A DNA stretch of 46,570 bases from an uncultured Bartonella sp. (GCA_946481695.1 CAMLON010000012.1:1-46570); one strand, 5' to 3'; counted from the stretch's first letter, positions 18,602-27,874 are shown. The notes: generated from the letters alone by a model not told the origin. Numbers and translations: made by a program.

Positions 18602-18963
18602 AAAACTTTTGCAAAACTATCGCCGATAAAAGTCGAAAAACGGGCTTTGCAAAACGGACCTCTTTAGAAAACCGCCCGACTTATCAGACTGTTTGGAGCT
18701 TGCCTGATTTTTGTTACTGCAATACCGCTTTTGCTGATTTTGTCGTACGCTAGCTTGAAAAACCGGACAATGATACTTTTAACAGATGTGATCGCTCTTT
18801 AAATAATTGAGACGATCGTAATTTTGAAAAACCTTTTTGCACCAAAGTCCGGTTCTAATATTTTTCCAATGACAAAAAGTTTTGCCAATAAAAACGTCTT
18901 ATGACTTTGGATAGGGTGAAAACAGGTATAAAATACCCAGGCGAGGACTTAAAGGGATAAACT
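18602..18963. other. Intergenic region upstream of the aldehyde dehydrogenase
   Basis: About 360 AT-rich bases without a gene. It must hold the promoter of the aldehyde dehydrogenase gene; no distinctive operator or hairpin seen. Confidence 0.4.
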
Positions 18964-20394
18964 ATGTTAGATAAACGCAAATTTTATATAAATGGTGCCT
19001 GGGTTGCGCCTGTCGAGGCACACGACCTTAATGTGATTGATCCATCAACTGAAGAAGTTTGTGGTGTTATCAGCAATGGCACGTCAAAAGATGTCGATCA
19101 TGCAGTTGCAGCTGCAAAAGCAGCCTTTGAGGGATGGAAGCATACCGACCCGCAAAAGCGTTTAACCTTTGTTGAAAAAATATTGGCAATTTACAATCAG
19201 CGCAGGGGTGAAATTGCGAAGGCTATTTCAACCGAAATGGGCGCCCCGATTGATATGGCTGTAGAACAACAGGCTGCCGCTGGTGGACGCCATATTGAAA
19301 CTTTCATTGATAGCTTTTTGCATTTTTCTTTCCAGACCGAGCTTGTCAAAGGTCATAAAGATAGTGCGCTTCAATATGAGCCGATTGGTGTTGTAGGTCT
19401 CATTACGCCATGGAACTGGCCGATGAACCAGATTACCTTGAAAGTCATTCCGGCAATGCTCGCAGGTTGTACCATGGTTTTGAAGCCTTCCGAGATTGCT
19501 CCGCTTTCTGCATCTTTATTCGCCGATATTATTGATCAGGCGGGTCTTCCCAAGGGTGTGTTCAACCTTGTCAATGGTGATGGTGCGGGTGTTGGAACAT
19601 GTCTTTCCGGTCATCCCGACATTGCCATGATAAGCTTTACCGGCTCCACCCGTGCAGGCAAGGCAATTTCCAAGAATGCAGCAGAAACATTAAAACGTGT
19701 GGGGCTCGAGCTTGGAGGCAAAGGAGCCAATCTGGTTTTCGCCGATGCCCGTGAAGATGCTGTCAAATGGAGTGTTTTAAGATGCTTCAATAATAGCGGA
19801 CAGAGTTGCAATGCACCAACCCGCATGTTTGTCGAGCGTTCGATTTATGAAAAAGCCAAAAAAACAGCAAAGGAAGTTGCCAATAATGTCAAACTCGCTG
19901 TGGCAAACGAACACGGAAACCATCTCGGACCCGTTGTATCAAAAGCCCAATTCGATAAAATTGAGGGCCTTATCCAATCGGGTATCGACGAAGGTGCAAC
20001 ACTTATTGCCGGTGGAACGGGCTTACCCGAAGGTATCAATCACGGCTATTTTGTCCGGCCGACTGTTTTTGCCGATGTCAAACCGAATATGAGAATTTTC
20101 CGTGAGGAAATTTTTGGGCCGGTTCTGTCGATGATTCCTTTTGATAGTGAAGAAGAAGCCATAGCAATGGCCAATGACACGAACTATGGTTTGACCAACT
20201 ATGTCCAATCCGAAGACAAGGAAAAATGCCACCGCGTTGCAACGGCATTGCGTTCCGGCATGGTTGAAGTTAACGGTAAGAGCTTGCCGAAGGAAAGCTT
20301 CTTCGGTGGTGTCAAATATTCCGGCCATGCCCGTGAAGGTAGTATCTGGGGAATCAAGCAATTTCTTGATACCAAAGCCATTTCCGAATGGTAA
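18964..20394 (+). CDS. NAD(P)-dependent aldehyde dehydrogenase family protein
   Basis: Oxidises an aldehyde to the acid. 476 residues, the full length of the ALDH superfamily. Motifs: ITPWNWPMNQ (oxyanion Asn151), KPSEIAPLSA (cofactor Lys), FTGSTRAGKAIS, general base Glu249 in LELGGKGANLVF, nucleophile Cys282 in SGQSCNAPTR, and EEIFGPVLSMIPF near the C-terminus. The NAPTR sequence after the active cysteine marks a subgroup of non-specific aldehyde dehydrogenases; the substrate cannot be read out. The ATG follows TTAAAGGGATAAACT. Monocistronic, followed by a hairpin at 20414-20440 and then the pseudouridine synthase. Confidence 0.92.
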   Translation: MLDKRKFYINGAWVAPVEAHDLNVIDPSTEEVCGVISNGTSKDVDHAVAAAKAAFEGWKHTDPQKRLTFVEKILAIYNQRRGEIAKAISTEMGAPIDMAVEQQAAAGGRHIETFIDSFLHFSFQTELVKGHKDSALQYEPIGVVGLITPWNWPMNQITLKVIPAMLAGCTMVLKPSEIAPLSASLFADIIDQAGLPKGVFNLVNGDGAGVGTCLSGHPDIAMISFTGSTRAGKAISKNAAETLKRVGLELGGKGANLVFADAREDAVKWSVLRCFNNSGQSCNAPTRMFVERSIYEKAKKTAKEVANNVKLAVANEHGNHLGPVVSKAQFDKIEGLIQSGIDEGATLIAGGTGLPEGINHGYFVRPTVFADVKPNMRIFREEIFGPVLSMIPFDSEEEAIAMANDTNYGLTNYVQSEDKEKCHRVATALRSGMVEVNGKSLPKESFFGGVKYSGHAREGSIWGIKQFLDTKAISEW

Positions 20395-20413
20395 GATAAT
20401 GATTATCCGTCTC

Positions 20414-20440
20414 CGGCAAGGGGAACATTTCCTCTTGCCG
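20414..20440 (+). terminator. Hairpin downstream of the aldehyde dehydrogenase
   Basis: CGGCAAG (20414-20420) pairs with CTTGCCG (20434-20440), and the GGGA/TCC flank can extend the stem. A run of six T lies eleven bases further on, so termination is plausible but the spacing is unusual for an intrinsic terminator. Confidence 0.45.
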
Positions 20441-20483
20441 AAGCGGTTCAATTTTTTAACTTTAAACGTCGATAGGGCTTCAT

Positions 20484-21482
20484 TTGATCAGACTGGTAAG
20501 TGATGACACGGCCGAAGGTCAACGCGTCGATCAATGGCTGGCAAAGAATTGTCCTGAAATGTCGCGTTCGCGTCTTCAAGCTCTCATTCGTGAAGGGCAA
20601 TTAAAAATAAATCAACTTGTTATACGCGAACCGAAAACGCGGTTAAAAACCGGCGATTCAATTGAAGTTTCTTTGCCGGAACCCGTTGCCGCACAACCAC
20701 GGGGAGAAGCAATAGACCTTGAAATTCTCTATGAAGATGATGATCTTATAGTTATCAACAAACCGTCAGGCCTTGTTGTCCATCCCGGCAATGGTAACGA
20801 GACAGGAACACTGGTAAACGCCCTGATCTACCACTGCGGTTCATCGCTTTCGGGCATCGGGGGCGTCAAACGTCCAGGAATCGTGCACCGCCTCGACAAG
20901 GATACAAGCGGTGTTATGGTTGTTGCCAAAAATGACCATGCCCATAATGTTTTAAGCCGACAATTTGCTGATCATGGCCGGCAAGGCCCTCTCGAACGCA
21001 GCTATCAGGCTGTGGTGTGGGGTGCCTTTGCGCAAAAGACCGGTGTGGTTGACACCTATCTGGGACGTTCTTCGCGTGATCGTACAAAAAGAGCCGTTGT
21101 TTCACCCACCCAGATGGATGCGCGCCATGCTGTAACACATTACCGACTATTGGAATCTTTCGGGGAAAAGAATGAAAAGGAAGCGATTGCAAGTCTGATT
21201 GAATGCCGATTGGAAACAGGACGTACACACCAGATCCGTGTGCATATGGCTCACATTGGCCACCCGCTTGTCGGCGATCAGGTCTATGGCAATGCTTTCA
21301 AGACAAAAGCCAATATGTTACCCGATGACTTAAAAACAATTGTCAGCGCATTTCCGCGTCAAGCTCTTCATGCTGCGACTCTTGTCTTCGAACATCCGTT
21401 TACCGGAAAAATCATGCGCTTTACGAGTAGCCTGCCAACTGATATGCTCAATCTTATCGGGGCATTTCGGAAATTTAGGTGA
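20484..21482 (+). CDS. rluD: RluA-family 23S rRNA pseudouridine synthase, RluD-like
   Basis: Isomerises uridine to pseudouridine in large-subunit rRNA; RluD acts on helix 69. 332 residues: an N-terminal S4 RNA-binding domain (about 15-75, QRVDQWLAKNCPEMSRSRLQALI) and then the catalytic domain with the aspartate in GIVHRLDKDTSGVMVVAK and the ECRLETGRTHQIRVHM motif. The frame opens with TTG at 20484; no upstream ATG fits and the S4 domain begins at once, so TTG is taken as the start. It precedes rpoH by 166 bp on the same strand, a common rhizobial order. RluD versus RluC/RluA specificity is inferred from the S4 domain and length. Confidence 0.88.
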   Translation: MIRLVSDDTAEGQRVDQWLAKNCPEMSRSRLQALIREGQLKINQLVIREPKTRLKTGDSIEVSLPEPVAAQPRGEAIDLEILYEDDDLIVINKPSGLVVHPGNGNETGTLVNALIYHCGSSLSGIGGVKRPGIVHRLDKDTSGVMVVAKNDHAHNVLSRQFADHGRQGPLERSYQAVVWGAFAQKTGVVDTYLGRSSRDRTKRAVVSPTQMDARHAVTHYRLLESFGEKNEKEAIASLIECRLETGRTHQIRVHMAHIGHPLVGDQVYGNAFKTKANMLPDDLKTIVSAFPRQALHAATLVFEHPFTGKIMRFTSSLPTDMLNLIGAFRKFR

Positions 21483-21648
21483 AACTATTTTGGCTTTGGC
21501 GGGTTTGTTTGATTGAACGTCAACCGGACGGATGCTTGTTTCTTAAAAAGGCCATATAGACGGTGTAATATGCTTTTTACATCCTGTACGAAAAGGATAT
21601 TTTTCGTTTTCGCCTTTAATGGGAGAACGCGCTAAAGGAGGGTGCTTT

Positions 21649-22578
21649 ATGGCCCAGACAAATTTACCATCAGTTGCTAACGGTGATGGGGGACTTACCC
21701 GCTATCTGGAAGAGATACGCCGGTTTCCTATGCTGGAGCCACAGGAAGAATATATGCTGGCAAAACGTTATCGCGAGCATAATGACCCGAAGGCAGCCCA
21801 TAAACTCGTTACCAGTCATTTAAGGCTCGTTGCAAAAATTGCAATGGGCTATCGTGGCTATGGCCTGCCGATCGGTGAAGTTATTTCCGAGGGGAATGTC
21901 GGCCTGATGCAGGCTGTCAAACGCTTCGAACCGGAACGCGGTTTCAGACTCGCAACTTATGCTATGTGGTGGATCAAAGCGTCCATTCAGGAATATGTTT
22001 TGCGCTCGTGGAGCCTTGTAAAAATGGGCACCACTGCCAATCAGAAGCGGCTGTTTTTCAATTTGAGAAAAGTCAAAAGCAAAATTCAGGCTTTGGATGA
22101 TGGCGACCTTAACCCCGAACAGGTCAAGGAAATTGCGACCCGTCTTAATGTCAGTGAAGAAGACGTCATTTCGATGAACCGGCGCTTATCGGGCGACACA
22201 TCACTCAATGCGCCGATCCGTGCGAGTGAAGGTGAAAGTGGTGAATGGCAAGATTGGCTGGTTGATGATTCAAGCAGTCAGGAACAGCTATTGATTGAAG
22301 AAGACGAGCTTGAAAATCGCCGTGCCATGCTTGAACAGGCAATGGAAGGTTTAAACGATCGCGAAAAACGCATTTTCAAAGCCCGCCGTCTTTCGGAAGA
22401 TCCGGTGACACTTGAAGAACTTTCAACCGAATTCGGCATCAGTCGTGAACGTGTTCGCCAAATTGAAGTGCGCGCATTCGAAAAAGTACAGAATGCCGTG
22501 AAAGCTGCTGCCATCGCGCAAAAGCGTGCATTGCTTCCGACAACGCCCAAGAAACTTGCGCCTGCGGCAACAAAATAA
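21649..22578 (+). CDS. rpoH: RNA polymerase heat-shock sigma factor sigma-32
   Basis: Directs RNA polymerase to heat-shock promoters. 309 residues from the ATG at 21649, which has a perfect AAAGGAGGG ribosome binding site; the frame opens 30 bases earlier at 21619, but that codon lacks one. Region 1.2/2.1 (LTRYLEEIRRFPMLEPQEEY), region 2.2-2.4 (GNVGLMQAVKRFEPERGFRLATYAMWWIKASIQEYVLRSW, cited in part), the RpoH box (NQKRLFFNLRKVKSKI) that sets it apart from sigma-70, and region 4.2 (LEELSTEFGISRERVRQIEVRAFEKV). Upstream, CTTG at 21535 and CCATAT at 21552 resemble a sigma-32 promoter with short spacing (autoregulation possible, weak). Strong terminator follows. Confidence 0.97.
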   Translation: MAQTNLPSVANGDGGLTRYLEEIRRFPMLEPQEEYMLAKRYREHNDPKAAHKLVTSHLRLVAKIAMGYRGYGLPIGEVISEGNVGLMQAVKRFEPERGFRLATYAMWWIKASIQEYVLRSWSLVKMGTTANQKRLFFNLRKVKSKIQALDDGDLNPEQVKEIATRLNVSEEDVISMNRRLSGDTSLNAPIRASEGESGEWQDWLVDDSSSQEQLLIEEDELENRRAMLEQAMEGLNDREKRIFKARRLSEDPVTLEELSTEFGISRERVRQIEVRAFEKVQNAVKAAAIAQKRALLPTTPKKLAPAATK

Positions 22579-22678
22579 ACATAGCCGGAAAGCATTCCGG
22601 TTATTGGCGACAGTTTATCGGATAACGAAGATTTTTCTTGATGCAGCGGAAAAACTTCGGACGAAACCCCAAAAAAAC

Positions 22679-22702
22679 AAAAGGCTCGAAAGAGCCTTTT
22701 TT
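22679..22702 (+). terminator. Intrinsic terminator of rpoH
   Basis: Nine-bp stem AAAAGGCTC / GAGCCTTTT around a GAAA tetraloop, followed by a T-rich tail (TTTTTTATTTTT). It lies about 100 bp after the rpoH stop. Confidence 0.93.
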
Positions 22703-22751
22703 ATTTTTCATTGTTCCGCTCCGGCTTGTTAAAAATTTCACCAGACATAAT

Positions 22752-22811
22752 GAATTTATATGAATGTTTGGGAATTTATATGAAAGTTTGGACGTTGATA
22801 TGAAAGCCTGC
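22752..22811. repeat. Degenerate 20-bp tandem repeat, three units
   Basis: Three head-to-tail units of about 20 bp: GAATTTATATGAATGTTTGG, then the same with one base changed, then a more diverged ACGTTGATATGAAAGCCTG. No coding or operator role is evident. Confidence 0.6.
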
Positions 22812-23037
22812 TTCTTTCATGCAATTTCTGGAATTCCCTGAAATGCCGGTATTTGTTCAACGCGTTTGACTAACTGATATTTTGATCTCTCGCATATCGG
22901 TAACGTAATTATTCCGACCTTCTTTTTCACAGATTGGATTAGTAGCCTGATCAATTCGCATTCCGGCATTTGGTGGTTTTGTGAGTAAACAATGAGCGGT
23001 AATTTCAATCAGGTAGCATTTCAACCGCTACCGTTTT

Positions 23038-23166
23038 TCATGCATATATTTTCCACCCTTCCTCCGTCAACGAGATAAAACAAGAAGTTAGGCGTTCCCT
23101 TTTACCTTTTACGGCAAGGTTGTTCTTACCGGATACGGCTTCACATGCCACGCTTTCCGCACTCAT
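23038..23166 (-). pseudogene. Short coding-like relic, 42 codons, winged-helix-like end
   Basis: Frame from ATG 23166 to TGA 23038, which stays open another eight codons upstream of the ATG. The encoded end, LTSCFISLTEEGWKIYA, has the SLTEEG ending frequent in MarR-type winged-helix regulators, and the amino-acid mix is more protein-like than the surroundings. No ribosome binding site and too short for a full domain: I read it as a gene remnant or a small unannotated gene. Confidence 0.3.
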
Positions 23167-23236
23167 TAATAATAAATATGGAAAATTCCAACAGCGTTAT
23201 TTCGAATTCGGCAATCTAATTTTTGCGATCAAACTG

Positions 23237-25204
23237 TTATTCGGTATCTTCTTCACCTGTATCAGTTGATTGATCGCCATCGGGCGCTGTTTGTCCATCA
23301 CCTTTCGGCGCGTCAGCGGCTCCCGATTCACCAGTACTTGGTTCCGCGGCATCGGAATCCGGTTGGGCACCTGTTGTCGGGGATTGATTTATGCCGTTTC
23401 CTTCAGCATTATCTTCGCTTTGCCCCTGAACTTGCGGATTATCAGTTGTCACGCCATTTTCGTTGCTTTGTGCCGTGGGATTATTTGCATTGCTACCATC
23501 GGAACTCTGCTTTTCATCATAGAGCGTCGGTTTGTTGTTTTGATTGAGCCAGCTATCGATCACTTGATTGAAAATAGCCTCACCATTCGGGCCTTTTGAA
23601 AAGGTCAATTCCGAAACACGTTTATTTTTATCGGTAATGACAAGACGGATCCATCCCAATTGTTTCATGAGCTGAAGATTACGATCACGGAAAGGATTGG
23701 CTCCACTTAATGCAAAGAGGAAGAAATCATCATCAATTTTCGCTTCGACTGTTCCGGTCAACTGTTGACCGGGAGCCTGCTCGCTATCCTTGAATGTCAG
23801 CTCGTGAACATTATCAATCGCTTTACCTTCAAAATCGTCGGGAACAATAAAAATTGCCTCGATAAGATAGGCTGCCGGCAATGACGGATCGGTATTGCGC
23901 CGAAGTGTCAACCTCAACGACAATTTTTCGTCAGGAATTGTCACGTTACCACGCACCGCAATTTCTTCCGGATGCTGTGCAGTGGCTTTATCTTTAACCA
24001 CCGACCATTGAACCGAACCGGTTTCGACTTTTTCATCCTGTTGATCGGTGCGTGCCTGATAGAATGTTGCTTCTCCCGGTTGTTCTTGGGGATTTGCAGC
24101 TCCGGTTGTTCCGGCTGAAGTTGACGTCCCTTCACCGGGTTTGACTGCCGTTTTTGCAGGCCCTTCGTCAACTTCGCTACCATCAGCCAGAAGGCGCTGG
24201 GTAAATTTTTCTTTCGGTTGCTCGTTTGCATTGCTCTCCGCAATGTGGTTTTCCGCTTCATGCGACTTGTTTTTTCCTGAAAGAAAACTCCAGGCTGTCA
24301 ACAAAACACCCACCACAACAATGACAACGACCGCACTTGATAAACCGATTACAATTGCCCGTTTTCTCGCAGCACGGCGTTCTGTCCGTTTGGCAGCTTG
24401 CACAAAAATATCGGAAACGATGTCATAATCGCCGGTTTGCTGGTTGTTTCCCAAGGCCTTTGCCGACTGCTGTTCTTTTTCGGCTTGTTCTTTTTCGGCT
24501 TCCTTTTCCGCAGCGATAATGTCTTCCATATTAACCGGCTCGGCGTCCGGCACTTTTTTTACATTCATAGAATTAGTCGAAAAAGCATCGTCCGAATTGA
24601 GCGTTGCTTCATCACCATTGCTGGCAGTGGCAAATGTTTTATTCTCGCCTAAAAAATTACGGGAAGAAGCCGTTGCCTTTTCGCCTAGATCATTGCTTGG
24701 GGTTGCGTCGTCTCGTTCCGTTTCTCCAGAAAGCAAACTTCTATTTTCTCCAAGACCGCTTGCAACACCCTGATCGTCTGTTGGTGAAGTTTGCTGCCCG
24801 TCATGCTGTTCACCAGCTTTTCTTTGCACGTCGTCGGCGTTATCTTGCGGATGAATGGAAGATGGTGTCCGGGCCTCGATATGCTCCGGTTCCTGATGAT
24901 CTTGTGGAGAGGCAAATGGACGAAATGCTTCGCCAGCAGGCGCCGGTTTTTCTTCAGCCGGTTTTCTTACCATAATGGTAGAAAGCAATTCCTGTTCAAC
25001 CGCGACATAGTCGGCTTCAACACTTTTGATCGCCTCATCAAGCGCGTTCAATTGTGCCGCTGCCACATTTTCAGGAACATTGGTTTCGGCAAGTTTCCGC
25101 TCGACAGTTTCACGCGCGCGAGCATAAACCCGTGCCCGCAATTGTGGTGTCGGATTATTCTGGGCATCGATAGTTTTTTTTAATAACCCTGCGAAATTCG
25201 CCAT
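23237..25204 (-). CDS. Single-span membrane protein with disordered arms, function unknown
   Basis: 655 residues. The N-terminal 75 residues form a conserved-looking helical domain (LLKKTIDAQNNPTPQLRARV, ARARETVERKL). About 195 disordered residues rich in Gln, Asp, Ser and Glu follow, with a KEAEKEQAEKEQQ repeat near 235-247. A basic patch (RTERRAARKR) leads into one transmembrane helix (about 283-307). After more linker, a folded beta-rich domain spans about 400-555 (VRGNVTIPDEKLSLRLTLRRN, YLIEAIFIVPDDFEG, RLVITDKNKRVSELTFSKGPNGEAIFNQVI), and the last 100 residues are acidic. With the basic patch inside, the C-terminal domain would be periplasmic. Proteins of this layout sit near purA and rpoH in other Rhizobiales, as far as I recall; function unknown. 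Start ATG 25204; upstream hairpin at 25235-25261. Confidence 0.8.
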   Translation of the reverse strand: MANFAGLLKKTIDAQNNPTPQLRARVYARARETVERKLAETNVPENVAAAQLNALDEAIKSVEADYVAVEQELLSTIMVRKPAEEKPAPAGEAFRPFASPQDHQEPEHIEARTPSSIHPQDNADDVQRKAGEQHDGQQTSPTDDQGVASGLGENRSLLSGETERDDATPSNDLGEKATASSRNFLGENKTFATASNGDEATLNSDDAFSTNSMNVKKVPDAEPVNMEDIIAAEKEAEKEQAEKEQQSAKALGNNQQTGDYDIVSDIFVQAAKRTERRAARKRAIVIGLSSAVVVIVVVGVLLTAWSFLSGKNKSHEAENHIAESNANEQPKEKFTQRLLADGSEVDEGPAKTAVKPGEGTSTSAGTTGAANPQEQPGEATFYQARTDQQDEKVETGSVQWSVVKDKATAQHPEEIAVRGNVTIPDEKLSLRLTLRRNTDPSLPAAYLIEAIFIVPDDFEGKAIDNVHELTFKDSEQAPGQQLTGTVEAKIDDDFFLFALSGANPFRDRNLQLMKQLGWIRLVITDKNKRVSELTFSKGPNGEAIFNQVIDSWLNQNNKPTLYDEKQSSDGSNANNPTAQSNENGVTTDNPQVQGQSEDNAEGNGINQSPTTGAQPDSDAAEPSTGESGAADAPKGDGQTAPDGDQSTDTGEEDTE

Positions 25205-25234
25205 CGGTTTCTTTACTTTCTAAATATCCACAAC

Positions 25235-25261
25235 AACCGGCAGGCCTTTATTCTGCCGGTT
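25235..25261. promoter_or_regulatory. Perfect 9-bp hairpin between purA and the 655-residue protein gene
   Basis: AACCGGCAG (25235-25243) and CTGCCGGTT (25253-25261) form a perfect stem with a nine-base loop, 31 bp before the start codon of the downstream gene and about 155 bp after the purA stop. No T-run follows on the minus strand. Either a weak purA transcript end, a leader structure of the next gene, or an operator. Confidence 0.5.
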
Positions 25262-25417
25262 ACTTCAGATTGTTGACCGATATTGTTCTTGAACAACCTT
25301 TTCCGGTAAGTTTATCCCTCATAAAAAATAGATATAGTCTAACAAAACAATCGTCAAATTTTACTCTATCCCGGGATAAGTTGGCGGCCATTTGCCGCCA
25401 CACACTTCAAACCTGTC

Positions 25418-26710
25418 TTATCTATCTTCAAACGGGTCGGTTACAAGAATAGTGTCGAGACGCTCGGGGCTGGTTGAAAGAAGCGCCACAGGTGCGCCGA
25501 TCAATTCTTCGATATGACGGACATATTTAACCGCCTTGGCCGGCAAATCAGCCCAGCTTCTGGCACCCGCGGTGGTTGCTTTCCAGCCTTCCATGGTTTC
25601 ATAAATCGGCTTCAAGCGTGCCTGAGCCCCCATGGATGACGGCATATAGTCGATCTTTTTACCGTCAAGTTCATAGCCGACACACAATTTGATTTCATCC
25701 AGTCCGTCAAGAACATCAAGTTTGGTTAAAGCAATACCGTTAATGCCGCAAACAGCAATCATCTGGCGCAGCAAAACCGCATCAAACCAACCACAACGGC
25801 GTTTGCGTCCGGTTACAACGCCATATTCGTGTCCATGTGTGCCAAGATATTCACCCGCTTCGTTTTTCTGTTCGGTAGGAAACGGTCCCTCACCAACACG
25901 TGTTGTGTAAGCCTTGGCGATACCCAGAACATAATTGATTGCCCCCGGCCCCATACCTGATCCTGTCGCGGCCTGACCGGCTATTGTATTGGAAGAGGTA
26001 ACATAAGGATAAGTGCCGAAATCATTATCAAGAAGTGCACCTTGTGCACCTTCAAAAAGAATTCGAGAACCGGCACGGCGTTGTTCATCAAGCAATTTCC
26101 ATGTGCGGTCCATAAAGGGAAGAATATCGCCTGCAACTTCCATGAGCTCGTCATAAAGTGTTTTTGGATCAATCTCCGGCTTCCCCATACCGCGACGGAG
26201 CGGATTGTGGTGGGCAAGCAAACGTTCAATTTTCGCCATCAAAGTATCGGGTTCCGCAAGATCCATGACACGGATTGAACGACGGCCGACTTTGTCTTCA
26301 TAGGCCGGTCCTATTCCCCGCTTGGTCGTACCGATTTTAAGAGTTGATGTGGCATCTTCCCGGGCTGCATCAAGATCCCGATGAAGAGAAAGAATAAGCG
26401 GTGCGTTTTCTGCTATACGCAAATTTTCCGGTGTAATAGTAATTCCTTGTCCTCTGAGCTTTTTCAGCTCTTCGACAAAATGGTGCGGGTCAACAACAAC
26501 ACCATTACCGATGACAGAAAGTTTACCCCGAACAACGCCGGATGGCAAAAGTGACAATTTGTAGCTTGTTCCATCTATAACCAATGTATGTCCGGCGTTG
26601 TGTCCGCCTTGATAACGTACAACAACATCTGCACGCTCGGATAACCAGTCAACAATCTTGCCTTTTCCTTCGTCGCCCCATTGTGCGCCGACAACCACTA
26701 CATTGGCCAT
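25418..26710 (-). CDS. purA: Adenylosuccinate synthetase
   Basis: Cytosolic enzyme of AMP synthesis: IMP + aspartate + GTP to adenylosuccinate. 430 residues, the standard length. Features: P-loop-type [18 protein letters not shown] at the N-terminus, [10 protein letters not shown] (IMP/Mg site), [51 protein letters not shown] (cited in part) and the C-terminal guanine-binding [11 protein letters not shown]. The ATG follows GGACGGAGAAGATT, a good ribosome binding site. Monocistronic with a small hairpin GGCGGC / GCCGCC at 25383-25399 just beyond the stop. Confidence 0.98.
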   Translation of the reverse strand: MANVVVVGAQWGDEGKGKIVDWLSERADVVVRYQGGHNAGHTLVIDGTSYKLSLLPSGVVRGKLSVIGNGVVVDPHHFVEELKKLRGQGITITPENLRIAENAPLILSLHRDLDAAREDATSTLKIGTTKRGIGPAYEDKVGRRSIRVMDLAEPDTLMAKIERLLAHHNPLRRGMGKPEIDPKTLYDELMEVAGDILPFMDRTWKLLDEQRRAGSRILFEGAQGALLDNDFGTYPYVTSSNTIAGQAATGSGMGPGAINYVLGIAKAYTTRVGEGPFPTEQKNEAGEYLGTHGHEYGVVTGRKRRCGWFDAVLLRQMIAVCGINGIALTKLDVLDGLDEIKLCVGYELDGKKIDYMPSSMGAQARLKPIYETMEGWKATTAGARSWADLPAKAVKYVRHIEELIGAPVALLSTSPERLDTILVTDPFEDR

Positions 26711-27182
26711 AATCTTCTCCGTCCTATTTGAAGGTTTTTAACCTTCCTTCAGAAATAAACGGCTTTCTTATACCCAACTATAGTTTCGAGTGCGACTCTT
26801 CTTTTAGCCTTTTACGCCGAAATTTTTGAACTTTTACACCAAAAACAAGCTCGAAAACAATCAATCAAAAAGGCCGAGCAATGGGAAAAAGCTTAAAAAA
26901 AATGGTCACCCTCCTCAACATTTTTCGAACGATCTCCCTTTTTCTATCTCCTGAAGGATAATGTGCTTTTCGACAGCCGCAACAAGCAGATTAAACATTG
27001 GGGTTTAAAAAATAAGCGATGACCATTTAGACCAAAGTTGCCAAGTGCCCTGCACACCTCGAAAATCTCGACTCTGATTTTGCCGTTATCGAACAACGGT
27101 TAACAGGCTTATTTGCATTTTATCGGATTTAAAACAGATAAAGAAGTTTTGCATTTAAAATGTGATTTATTCTTTCATTCTT

Positions 27183-27211
27183 TTTAAATCGATTTAAATC
27201 CACTCAGTGGA
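27183..27211. repeat. Two abutting palindromes
   Basis: TTTAAATCGATTTAAA (27183-27198) is a perfect 16-bp palindrome. It is followed directly by TCCACT-C-AGTGGA (27199-27211), a perfect dyad with a one-base centre. They sit about 660 bp before glpT. Operator, small-RNA end or chance in AT-rich DNA. Confidence 0.5.
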
Positions 27212-27749
27212 AACTTGTGTGATTCTCTCTTCACTTGTTTCGTATTGGTACATTATTTTCTGAAAGTACGATTTTATTATCAAAAATTTTTGAAAAGACG
27301 CTTATCCCCTTGTTTTGATGCGAGCCATATTTTGCATTGTTCAACAATTTTAAAAGATTGTAGGATATGTGCAATTTTTAAAGTTATCCTGTTGAAAACA
27401 TTTTATTTTTCTGATTCCAAAAGGTGAATTTCTAGCCTTGATAAAAGTCAAAATTAAAAACAGCAAAAGTGCGGTAACTCCACAAAATTTGTCGTTGGTT
27501 TTTAAAAATTACGGCATCATTTCATAATTTTTTTAAATTAATTCATATATATAAAACAATGACTTATTAAACATGCCCCGATCAATTCGGCCCTGCAATT
27601 TATCCGGTTTTAAAAAATAAACCGGCTAATTAAGATTGTTTTTTCGGTCTTAACCATTTATTCATAATTAATTGTGGATTGTTCAATATTGAAATTAATT
27701 GAACTCACAAAGAAAATATAACGTGTTACTGTGCACAAATTGGATCACA

Positions 27750-27767
27750 TTGTCATTGGAATGTAAC
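27750..27767 (+). promoter_or_regulatory. Pho-box-like site upstream of glpT-glpQ
   Basis: TTGTCAT-N4-ATGTAAC: two 7-base half-sites with 11-bp periodicity, close to the PhoB consensus CTGTCAT-N4-CTGTCAT (one or two changes in the first, about three in the second). It is 108 bp before the glpT ATG. PhoB control of glycerophosphodiester use is known in other bacteria; here it is an inference from a partial match. Confidence 0.35.
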
Positions 27768-27874
27768 ATCTGTGCGACGTTTTCCTGTCCATCCGGTGGG
27801 GGGGTTGCCTGCTTGAACATGAGACGCCATAGTTTTTCAGGTTGCGTTCTGTCGATATCTATGGGAGGCAGTTC

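Larger units (their letters stand above)
22579..23236. other. Intergenic region between convergent rpoH and the 655-residue protein gene
   Basis: Contains the rpoH terminator, a 20-bp degenerate tandem repeat (22752-22811), a small hairpin at 23012-23032, and a coding-like short frame (23038-23166). The minus frame at 22817-23008 has no family character. Confidence 0.45.
26711..27874. other. Long intergenic region between divergent purA and glpT
   Basis: About 1.15 kb, strongly AT-rich towards glpT. No frame has a credible start or family marks (27215-27427 and 27699-27881 rejected). Visible structure: a 16-bp perfect palindrome with an adjacent dyad at 27183-27211, and a Pho-box-like site at 27750-27767. 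A small RNA cannot be excluded. Confidence 0.45.

Noticed and set aside
21535..21557. Possible sigma-32 promoter upstream of rpoH (CTTG...CCATAT)
   Set aside because: The spacing between elements is shorter than the known range; mentioned with rpoH but not listed as a feature.
22752..22811. Possible CRISPR-like array (20-bp repeated units)
   Set aside because: Units are directly tandem without spacers and the third is degenerate; no cas genes nearby.
23012..23038. Hairpin GGTAGC-N9-GCTACC followed by GTTTTT
   Set aside because: Only six base pairs and no gene upstream on the plus strand that needs a terminator here; rpoH already has a strong one at 22679.
27215..27427. 70-codon frame in the purA-glpT intergenic region
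   Set aside because: Cys/Phe/Leu/Lys-rich random-like composition, no ribosome binding site, no family resemblance.
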